A DNA stretch of 41,475 nt from Conidiobolus coronatus NRRL 28638 (Eukaryota; Entomophthoromycota; Entomophthoromycetes; Entomophthorales; Conidiobolaceae), in NCBI GenBank assembly GCA_001566745.1, contig KQ964526.1, forward strand, positions 34,086 to 75,560, written 5' to 3'. Positions 1 through 9,361 of the stretch are shown in pieces. The notes under the pieces are model-generated. The model ran no database searches. It was not told where the DNA came from and was given only the letters and a program-made list of their open reading frames with translations. Each line of letters begins with the position of its first letter. The first letter of the stretch is position 1. A program made the position numbers and the translations under genes.

Positions 1-1072
1 TAAATCAATATTAACTAAAATTTAGAGGATGTTGAATATATAATATAATTGAATAAAATATTAGACTAATTAAAGTAAAAGTGATAATTGAATGTATTTG
101 ATTAGGTTGACAGGTTGGATAGCTCTGAGTTAATTGCATTGTTGAAGTTGGGTTTTTATAGTTACTAATGTCGTGTTCGTTATTATTTATTTAGGTGTTT
201 GGGATATTGAACGTTTTCTTCTGATACAGCATTTATATTTCCATAAGAATATTTGCGTAACCTTAGATTATTTATTTATATGTGTTTGAGAGCGGTAGTG
301 GTATTCTAGACCGTTACAATATTCTAAACAATGTCTTTTATGTGTATAAAAATTTCAAAGTTATTTATTAACTAAAACTTGCTTATATAACATTCTAATG
401 ATATTATGTCAAAATTATATATTTAACTAGATTTGTAGAACTTTAACATAGCGCATTTGTTATAAATTAGCTGAGTTAACGCAACCCACCTTTAAATAAG
501 TTAAAAATATCAAAATTATATTATACTGTCATCTCTTAGTTATATGCTAAAAATGTGCAGTAGTGTATTTTAAGATATAGAATTATAATACCCGAATTCT
601 AGTCATAACTTAAATATCGTTAAATTATTCGAGCTGACTCATAATAATATAAACAATACACTTGTGATTCTGACTAAACCGATGAGATCTGTTCAAAATT
701 TTTAACATGTTAAATTTATTATTTATCATTTATTATTCTTAAAGCATGCCTAGAAGACTTATGTTTAATAAAATTGGTAACATATATAGAAATTTGATAC
801 TATCAGTTTTTCTTTAAATGAGCTATGAACACTAATAGCTTGTTTATATTAAAATTACAACTTTGAACTGAGTTAGTATACATTTAGATAAATAGAATAG
901 TGCATATATAATTTACTTAGCTTGATTCGAATTTGTATATAAAATTCGAAGAGTTTTAATAAGTAGCCAACGTTTATAATTGATTCAAAGAAAAATAGCA
1001 TATATCATATTATAGTATATTCTATAGCTTTTTTCAACATCAATACTTGGTTTATATGGTTTTGGTTATATA
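1..1072. other. Gene-free AT-rich spacer
   Basis: No reading frame with coding character, no tRNA-like T-loop and no long repeat was seen here. The stretch is dominated by short A/T runs and ends at the left terminus of a MITE-like element. Confidence 0.5.
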
Positions 1073-1336
1073 TATGAGTAATTCTAGTTAATTTGGTTCA
1101 GTTTTGTATGGGCTCAGTTCAAATTTTAACCATAGTATAAGCAAGTTATTGGTATTTATAGCGCTTATTTAAAAAATTTTAGCTTATAATATCATATTAA
1201 AACTCTATTTTCTCAGCTTTAACTAGCAAAAGAGATTTTTTAGACGATTTAAACATATAAAAAATAAAAATATTGTAGATTTAACTATTAAAAAATTTAG
1301 GATAAATTTTCCTCGTTTTAACCAGAATCACTTATA
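1073..1336 (+). mobile_element. MITE-like repeat, copy 1
   Basis: This is a ~260-bp element with imperfect terminal inverted repeats. The left end reads TATGAGTAATTCTAGTTAA; the reverse complement of the right end reads TATAAGTGATTCTGGTTAA (3 mismatches in 19). Both ends abut TA, as expected for the TA target-site duplication of Tc1/mariner-type MITEs. The interior is shared with the copies at 23566-23832 and 28719-28977, including GCTTATAATATCATATTAAA and the right-end TTTTCCTCGTTTTAAC. It has no coding capacity. It lies 3' of the PHD-finger gene, about 400 bp beyond its stop codon. Confidence 0.75.
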
Positions 1337-1736
1337 TGTAAAAAGAATAGTATACATTTATTAAAGATTTATAGTAAAAATGTGTTATCTTATTCAGAAT
1401 GCCGCATATATTTAGAAGTTTATTTAATTTAATTGACTTTAATTTATAATGTTTATATAAGGTGATTGATTAAGGTTAACAAAGTATAAGTTAAATGTTA
1501 TCATGATAACTCAATAATAATAAAAATCTCTAATCAGCTAATATATAGAATTCTAAAAATTTTTTATACATTATTTTCATAAATTTAAGTCTATTAAAGT
1601 TTTAGGCAAAATTTAAAGCAACAAAGAGAAATAAAATTTAAAACAATCTAAAATTGAAAAGTGTTTAGAGACATGTACAAAATATCTTAGAGTGAAAAAA
1701 ATATTAATAAAAAACTTAAATAAACTTGGAGATTAT

Positions 1737-4700
1737 TCAGTTATGGCATTTTTGAGCGTGCTTCCACCAATAAATTTCTTCTACGTTAACAGGCTTATTG
1801 CGAGCACTTTCGCTGGGTATCCAGTTATGACACTTATGGCAAAGCGCTTCTCGAATTTCTGTATTAGGATTTATACGATATTCTAGGGGTGGTGCAAATT
1901 TAGCTCCTGTAATGGATGAAATACCATGATTGTAGTTTAAGTGGTACCAATAAGCTGATATTTTAATTTTTAGCCATACAGGTCTATCTGTACAGTGTGG
2001 ACATAGTCCTTCTTTAGATTTGCCCAAGCCTCTTACCCATACAGGCGTATATCTATGTAATGTGTGTTAGCTTAGTTAATATTGAGTTTAAATTAACTTA
2101 CAGATCTCCTTCGAATCTAGGGGCTTGTTTATATGGCTTGATTGTTTGTGGATTTCCTGTAGAGTCTACTTCAGAGTCTGCAATTGGCCATCCTTCAGAT
2201 TGGACAGGATATGTTTGTGTTTTTCCAGATGAAGGATGCTCTTGCTTGAATTGCAAAGTATTTCCATTGTTGCTTGGTCCTTGTAGTTTGCTATTTGGTT
2301 TAGGTGGTTGCTTGAGGTTCATGCTCTTGTTGATTTGGTGATGCTTTTGATGCATTTGCTGTGACATATGTAGCTGATTTGGTGAAGCATTCATAGTCAA
2401 TTGAGGTGAGTGGTCTGAAGGAATTTCGTTGGTTCCTAAATTAAAAGGTTAGAAACAAAATATATTAATTTGGAAACACATACCTGATAAAGACATTGGT
2501 TGAGGAGCAGGAGGAGATGGCTCAACTCTAAGACAAGGAGTACATGTCCATAGTGCTGTACAATCTCTAGGACGTCCTGGAGCAGGAATACAGTTGATAT
2601 GATACCAGCTACCACAACTTTGGCATGTAATACAAAGCGTACTAAAATCTACTATGACACTACATACGCCACATATACATGATACAGGTTGAGAAGGATT
2701 ATTAGATGCTTCATCAGAAGTTGATTCTAAAACATGTCTCCCAACTTGAAGGAAATAATCTAGAAGACGATCTTGATGTGGGTAAAATTCTAATCCATCT
2801 TTTGGTCTACCAATGATTTTTTGAATTAATCTTAAACTTTTCAAACTGCAAAGATTTAATAGGGCATATTTAAGCTCGTTAACCTCCATTCTTAAATTTC
2901 TATTAGTTTGTTCTAGTACGTTTTGGTGATGTTGCACTGAAGTTACTCTACTTGAGAGGTTATAAAGTTGGCTTGAAGCACGATTGAATATGTGTATGGT
3001 TAGTATTTTTAATTTGATCACAATGTTGAATAAATTCAGAGCGATCTAGATAGTTGGTTAAAAAATTGGATAAACTATAAATTGAGTAATAATACCTTGT
3101 TCATACAAATTATATAGAGTAGTAATGTTCTTAACAAAGCCAGGAAGCTCTGTAAAAGTGCTTAAGTTTGGAGAGGGGAATGATTCATTCTAAACCACAA
3201 AATTAGATTGGTTAAAGCAAATGAATATTGGAGTACCTTTAAATCGGGGGTAGTTCCAGTTTCAGCAACAGGTTCTAATGGTGTAATAGAAGAAATTGGA
3301 GGTAGCATAATTCCATTAAATTGAATACTGTGTCTTCTTGGGAGTGAAGGTGGATTGAAGCTAGTCTCGGTTGTATTGACAGATGGAGCATATTCCATTT
3401 CGTTTTTGCTAAAATGACGATATTAATTTAAAAGTCTGGCAGGTAGAATGTCTATTATTAGTTACCACATGTTTTCGTAATACACAGTTTTCTTATATGC
3501 CCACTCAGCCCAAGGGTTAACCTAAAATATTTGAATAAGTTATTGATTTTATAATTAAAATAAAGCGTACCTTAGGTGTATCTCTAAATCCATGATCTTT
3601 ACAGTATATGTAGTAGGGTTCCTGATCTGCAGCTAGTTGAGCCATGTCTGTACATTCCTCAAGCAAATCCCAACGCTGAGCACAAGTAATATGTACTGTT
3701 TTATTACATTTAGGAGCTTGGCAAATCTAGCAGAGAGTTAGTTTTTTGATACAAAAAGTATGTCTAGAGTTAAAAATAAAACTTACCACACTAGCTCCGT
3801 AGTGAGAGTCTTGAGCATTGTCACATAGATAACAGACCTATAAATTTGACTGTTAACAATATACTTAATATGTTTGGCTTTGCTATTTACTCTTTGATAG
3901 GCTTCTCTTGGAATATTATCAACGTTAACGATTTCTAATATACCTCTATCATCATTAATTTGAACTTGGGGCCACCAAAGAGCGCATACAACATGAACCC
4001 AGCAGCTCATATCTCTAATAGGCTTTAAAGCGCCACCTTTTTGAGGACAAAGTTTACAGCACTAAAATGATTGTTAATTTAAATTGAACGCTAAAATAAA
4101 ATTAATATTACCAATTTCTCTCTATCAGGATGTTGGCATTTATCACAGTACCATAATTCGTTAGCGCTTGGAACTTCTAAAATACCATAACATTCTATAT
4201 AAAAATAAATTTGTTAATAAATTTGCTTTCTTGGGACTGTTTCACGTGAATTAGTAATTTACCTTGATGAACACAAACATCACACTCGGGATGAGCACAA
4301 AAAACTAAGTCGTTATTAACTCCAGGTAAACTATCCAAGCAGACACAGCAGTTATCAGGTTGAGAGCGTTTCTAAAGTTTATTATTTGATTAATAACAGA
4401 TGTTTAAATTAATAATAATGTTTTTATAGTTAGTAATATATTATAATATTATATGTAATAGATTATAGGTCTCAGGTCAGTATTTTTAGTTAATGATATT
4501 TATAAAAAATTATGTATAATTAAAAGAGTAAAAAGCTAATTTTAAACAAATAAACTTGCTTACCCAATCAGATAAGAAATTCTGATAATGAACATTTTCC
4601 AATCTAGCTTTTTGGCTCTTTGTCCTAGATACGGGGGTTGAATTTGTTGGACTAACATTACTTTTTGTTGAAGTATTGCTAGGATTATGAAAATGCAGCG

Positions 4701-4944
4701 ATTGATAAGGGAAATTTCCACTAGCGTTATTATTACTACTGCTGTTATTGTTATTGGTGCCAGTTGTAGTGCTAGTGTTGGTTGGAGTATCTGATTTAGT
4801 GCTGACATTGTCAGCGTTATTCCTTAAATTGCTCATAGGAGTAAATTCGCTATTATTAGTTGTATTATTAGAGCTACGGCTATCAGTATTATCTATAGGA
4901 TCTTTTAAAGACACGGGTTTACCAGTGAAAAAGGGGTAACTCAT
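1737..4944 (-). CDS. PHD / extended-PHD / PHD protein with C-terminal Rua1_C domain
   Basis: Predicted chromatin-associated regulator of about 799 aa. Exons on the minus strand: 4944-4564, 4371-4263, 4194-4112, 4061-3891, 3837-3787, 3726-3571, 3521-3466, 3408-3237, 3189-3096, 3045-3022, 2936-2484, 2435-2102, 2052-1737. All phases are compatible. Residues 1-127 are Ser/Asn/Thr-rich. A C4HC3 PHD (CCVC near 135, HQECYG) runs straight into a zinc knuckle and extended PHD (CCKLCPQKGGALK, WVHVVCALW, CYLCD, HITCAQRW, to about 320), the arrangement of AF10/JADE/BRPF/NTO1 proteins. A third PHD spans about 519-567. The last exon starts YTPVWVRGLGKSKEGLCPHC and ends EEIYWWKHAQKCHN, the fungal Rua1_C (DUF4451-like) pattern. 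The 3021-2937 intron is the least certain junction. The combination is unusual; two separate genes cannot be excluded without RNA. Confidence 0.75.
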
Positions 4945-6679
4945 ATTACTATTAATATTTTTAACTATTTTTTTTAAATTTAAGCTAATAATCTACTTTC
5001 TAAAAGTGAATACGAGTTAAGTTTAAATATTAAGGATTATTATTATTATTTTTCTGTGAGTAAATAATAAGGAAAAAAAGAGAAAAAGGCAAAAAATAAA
5101 ACGTGATGCGATTGATTAAAGCTCCACTTTGATTAGACTAAAATTATTATATATTTTTCTCCTTCTCTTCTCTATATAATTCTAGTAAAATAGAAGGAGA
5201 GTTAGAGATTTAGTTTAAAGATATTATATGCTAATATTATTAATTAGCATACAATTAATACGGTTTTAATTTAATTACAATAATACCCAATCAAATATTA
5301 TTAATGCAAAGTTTAAATTTAAACTTTTGCTTACAAAAATAAAAGTGCACTCAATTTTACACATTTCTAAGTGTGTATAGCGTGATAAACTTACAGCTTC
5401 TTAGCTTCTTTTTAATACATATATAAAGAAGTTTATTTTAACTTTTAGTATTATTCATCTACAAGTTTAAAAATATCCATAAATAAAACGGAATTAATAA
5501 TATTAAGCTTTTCTTTATTAATTGTACAACATCAAAATTGTCTAGCATACATAAGGGCGTCTGATTAGATAATAAATTTTTGGTGTAATTAACAGCTTAT
5601 AATAATTGTATGGTGGTTATTTACTTTGTAAAAAGAGCTTAAAAAATATTATTTATTATTCTCCCTAGTATAATAACTTGGCATCACTGAGCTTGATAGC
5701 CTCTCATAATTCACTATTTGTTATTCGAATTTCATATGAGCTTAAATTTTCAAAATTTTTTTATCTCTATTAGTATTAAAAAATACCGCAACCTGCATAT
5801 TTTTTTTCGCCAAAGTGAATTTCTAAAGAATTCCCACGTGTGGCATAGCAAATTAATGGGTGTTATATCTCTGTTAATGTATATACTATTCAATACATAA
5901 TATTTGCCCAATAATTACAATTAAAAATTCAACCTATACAAGGGCGAAATTTTTATAATATATATATTCCCTTCAAATTATTAAATACAGCTCAATAGCG
6001 ACTATTTGATTAAATTATATCCAATTTTAATTCTAACTAGATTAAACAAGATATATTATACAGCTTATGATAATATTGCTAAAAATGAGCTACTGAATAG
6101 TATTTTATAAAGATATAATAATGTTAAACTTAACTTTATTTAAGAATATTCTCAAATTAATCAAAGCAGTAGTTACTGTGTAACGGAGTATGCACTAGTG
6201 ATTATAGAAGGCAAAAAGCGTTATTATATTTATTGATGGCAACTTTCAACTGTGCTAATTAGTTAAATAGTTTATTACATACAATTTAAACGCTATCAAT
6301 AGCATGAAATAAGCCCTTTTGAGTGTATAATTAGAGGTTATTTCAATTTAATCGGTAAAAGTAGATATCAAGCAAGCTTGCAATCTAGATGACATCGCAA
6401 AAGTCTTATTTGCGTGCTTTAGATATTCAAAAATTAAGAGGAGTTTTTATTACTTAAAATCATAATTATCGAGCCTTTTGAATATAATATTACTTAAGGT
6501 TATTGGCTTAATTTATATCATAACTTATATTCTATCTCAGTCCTTACAAATAAGTACTCTGCAATAAATTATATAATTAAAATACTATCTGTAAATATAG
6601 TCATTAATTTATATTAATTGATTATTGTTTTTATTAATATTATTTAGTCTATTCTATGGAAAATCAAACGTCCTAATGA
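4945..6679. other. Intergenic AT-rich region
   Basis: Contains the 5' flank of the PHD-finger gene and the 3' flank of the repeat-rich secreted gene. I see no supported gene. A 60-codon open frame at 5718-5900 has only background composition. Confidence 0.45.
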
Positions 6680-7741
6680 TTAATTTTTGGGCATCTTTTT
6701 AGCTTCAGCGCCAGATGGGGTTGTAGCGGGATCTGTAGCTTTGGCGTCTTTGGCGTCTTTGGCACCTGTTTCTGGTTTAGCTTCTTCAGTTCCTGTAGCA
6801 CCAGCAGCAGGAGTTTCTTCAATAGTTCCCTTAGCTTCAGCAGTCAATTGGGCCTCTAATTCATCTGGTTTAGCTCCTGCTTCTTTTGGTTGTTCAGGTT
6901 CTTTGGACTCTTCTTGAGTCGCTTTGGGTTCCTTGGGAACTGAAGCAGCTTGAAGTTTTGAATCTGATTCAGCTTTTGGATCTTTAAGAGTTGAGGCAGC
7001 TTGAGGCTCTTTGGGATCAGTTGGCTTAGGCTCTTTGGGAACTGAAGCAGCTTGTAATTCTTTTGGATCAGAGGCTGGTTTAGGCTCTTTAGGATCGGTT
7101 GGCTTAGGCTCTTTGGGAATTGAGGCAGCTTGGAGCTTTGAATCTGATTCAGTTTTGGGATCTTTAGGAGTTGAGGCAGCTTGAGGCTCTTTAGGATCGG
7201 TTGGCTTAGGCTCTTTAGGAATTGAAGCGGCTTGAAGTTTTGAATCTGATTCGGCTTTAGGATCTTTGGGAACTGAAGAAGCCTGGAGATCTTTTGATTC
7301 AAGAGATCCTTTTTGATCTACTTGTTCTTTTGGGTCCGAAGGTGCTTGTTGCTCTGCTTGTCCTTTAGGTTCACTAGACAATGCTTCCTCTGAACTGGCT
7401 TTGGCTTTGGCATCGGCTTCTGGAGTGATATGAGCTTTAGTTTTTTGGTTTGAATTAATCATTTGCATCAGCGATTGGAAAAAGCTCATTTGAGATGCGT
7501 TTGGAAGCTCACCATGAGGCATTGATGGTGGCAGAGGAAAACCGTGCTCAAGAGTTTCATGACTGAACATCAATGCTTTAGCGTAGTCTGATAAGAATTT
7601 GTTGTAAGAAACTAAAGCTTCTGTCTTGAGCTGCATTTCTTTGATCTGATGAGATTGTTCAGCTTCAAGCTTATTTAATGGTGCAGATGCTACTGACTGA
7701 CTAGCAATGGCGAAGAGAGTGAATTTAGTAATAGAGCGCAT
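6680..7741 (-). CDS. Secreted Lys/Pro/Asp/Glu-repeat protein
   Basis: A single-exon 353-aa protein. It begins with a signal peptide (MRSITKFTLFAIASQSVASA, likely cleavage after ASA). A ~100-residue Leu/Met/Gln-containing region follows that could be helical. From about residue 115 the protein is low-complexity, built from repeats such as KEPKPTDPKEPQAAS and PKDPKAESDSKLQAAS. The C-terminus is Ala/Glu/Thr-rich and ends in KKMPKN. No enzymatic domain or membrane anchor is visible. The composition fits a disordered cell-surface or secreted matrix protein. Repeat units are near-identical at DNA level, so length variation between strains is likely. A TATAAATA box sits 47 bp upstream. I do not recognise the family. 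Confidence 0.75.
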   Translation of the reverse strand: MRSITKFTLFAIASQSVASAPLNKLEAEQSHQIKEMQLKTEALVSYNKFLSDYAKALMFSHETLEHGFPLPPSMPHGELPNASQMSFFQSLMQMINSNQKTKAHITPEADAKAKASSEEALSSEPKGQAEQQAPSDPKEQVDQKGSLESKDLQASSVPKDPKAESDSKLQAASIPKEPKPTDPKEPQAASTPKDPKTESDSKLQAASIPKEPKPTDPKEPKPASDPKELQAASVPKEPKPTDPKEPQAASTLKDPKAESDSKLQAASVPKEPKATQEESKEPEQPKEAGAKPDELEAQLTAEAKGTIEETPAAGATGTEEAKPETGAKDAKDAKATDPATTPSGAEAKKMPKN

Positions 7742-7787
7742 ATTGAATTAGTATTAGATAATAACTAATAGATGGCAGAATCGACTA

Positions 7788-7795
7788 TATTTATA
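7788..7795 (-). promoter_or_regulatory. TATA box of the 6680-7741 gene
   Basis: TATAAATA on the minus strand, 47 bp upstream of the ATG at 7741, matching the promoter arrangement of the other secreted genes. Confidence 0.55.
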
Positions 7796-8127
7796 GATAT
7801 CTTCATATTAATTATCTCTAGTTTAACTTATTAGAAACTGAATTAAAATAAAATTTCAAATCCAGCAAAATCTCTATACATTGATAATTTCTCGATTCTT
7901 TCTTATAAAACCACTCTCAAAATTTATTCTATTAACTTTCAAAAATTTTTAATTTGTGTCAAAAATCCCTAATTGAATATAAATTTCGTTTTAAAATAAA
8001 AAAATTTCTAAAAGCTTTTTTAAAACAATATTAATCATTATTTTTGCAATATTGGTTTAATATATTATACTAATCTATCAATAATTAAATTTAATAAATA
8101 TGAGTGTATATCTATTTCAAACAAGTT

Positions 8128-8388
8128 TTAATTTATTTGATCGGTTATATTTAATTGTAATGGAGGACCTATTGGTAGCTTTTCAAAAGGAACTGGAAAC
8201 AGTTTGTACTCTGGTTGGTCAGCTAAGTTGGAATCTAAATCAGCGTTTTTGGCTACTTTATTCCACCCCAGTATATATTCAATTATTGATTTATAGCTAT
8301 AGTTATTCGCTTTACCAATGCTATCGTTTTCTTTATTTTTAGAAATTGAATTTAATTGGTTTTTATCGTTTTCCATAATATAAGCCAT
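8128..8388 (-). CDS. Hypothetical small protein (86 aa)
   Basis: An 86-codon frame starting ATGGCT in a good initiation context (TACCATGG). It encodes a hydrophilic protein rich in Asn, Lys, Asp and Ser. Its C-terminal half looks protein-like (WNKVAKNADLDSNLADQPEY, then FPVPFEKLPIGPPLQL). No signal peptide, membrane span or known motif is seen. A TATAAAT lies about 20 bp upstream, closer to the ATG than in neighbouring genes. The opposite-strand frame over the same bases is hydrophobic, Tyr/Leu-rich and less credible. It may be a real small gene or one exon of a larger one. I do not recognise it. Confidence 0.4.
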   Translation of the reverse strand: MAYIMENDKNQLNSISKNKENDSIGKANNYSYKSIIEYILGWNKVAKNADLDSNLADQPEYKLFPVPFEKLPIGPPLQLNITDQIN

Positions 8389-8399
8389 GGTATTTTTTC

Positions 8400-9300
8400 T
8401 ACAGATTTATATCACTTAAGCTTTTTATTTTTTAAGATTTGGAAGAATAAGATATAAATATAAGATTTTGAGACTATAGTGGCATAAAAATTATAATTAA
8501 TAATAGCTTAATATGATCATCGTTGCTTGATAGAGCTAGTAAAAGTATATGACTACAATAAACTTAATAAAACTTGAATAACTTAGCCACTGAATTTCAT
8601 GAATTATAATATACTAGATTTGGGTTGATTGATAGTATATCTAGTTAATTTATATGCAAAGAAAACTGTAATATTTGATATTATATAATATAAATTACAA
8701 GTTGCTGAGAATGGTTATAATGTAGTCGTTAGCTATTTCAAGAGATAATACTAACATTCTTTATATAGGTAAATGTATGTAACTAGTATAATGTGCTAAA
8801 ATGTGTTAAATATTCTAGTCTTATTTATACATTAGTTCATTTTATTAAATATGGAGAATAGATTCAAATTAGAAAAATATGGATGTGTATCTGATATCTC
8901 ATATAAAATATATACCAAAATAGCTTTATAAGTCAAATTATATATATACCAAGTTGGAATAACACAAAAGTTTCAATATATGCCATTTAGTATTTAAACC
9001 ATAATATTGATAATATATCAATTAATAAAATTAGCAAAATTGCTATATTAATTAATTTTTAAGATAATGTGGAAATGGTTTAATAGAATTTGCAAGTTCT
9101 TATATTTTCAACGTTTAATAACTTGAAATGTGTATAGATAACTATTACAATAGGTGTTAGCTAGATATAGTACATGGGTTATGTTAATAATAGCTAGGAG
9201 TAATAATTATATTTATTACATATATTGAATTTAGACTTAGTTTGGAATTAAAACCAACTGTGTTAAGATATTGAATTAGCCATGATTTTTAGCGAAAATT
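8400..9300. other. Intergenic AT-rich region
   Basis: No gene, structured RNA or notable repeat recognised between the 86-aa frame and the promoter of the large secreted gene. Confidence 0.45.
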
Positions 9301-9302
9301 TT

Positions 9303-9310
9303 TATATAAA
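9303..9310 (+). promoter_or_regulatory. TATA box of the Cys/Pro/Gly-repeat protein gene
   Basis: TATATAAA, 52 bp upstream of the ATG at 9362. Confidence 0.55.
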
Positions 9311-9361
9311 TTATCAAAGAGTTGCTAGGTCAAAAAAATTGGTTAATTGAATTGATTAAAA

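Noticed and set aside
1692-1886. 64-codon frame opposite the Rua1_C exon
   Set aside because: Antisense shadow of a conserved coding exon.
6856-7302. 148-codon Leu/Lys/Gln frame inside the Lys/Pro/Asp-repeat gene
   Set aside because: Shifted-frame reading of the same repeat; no signal peptide or start context.
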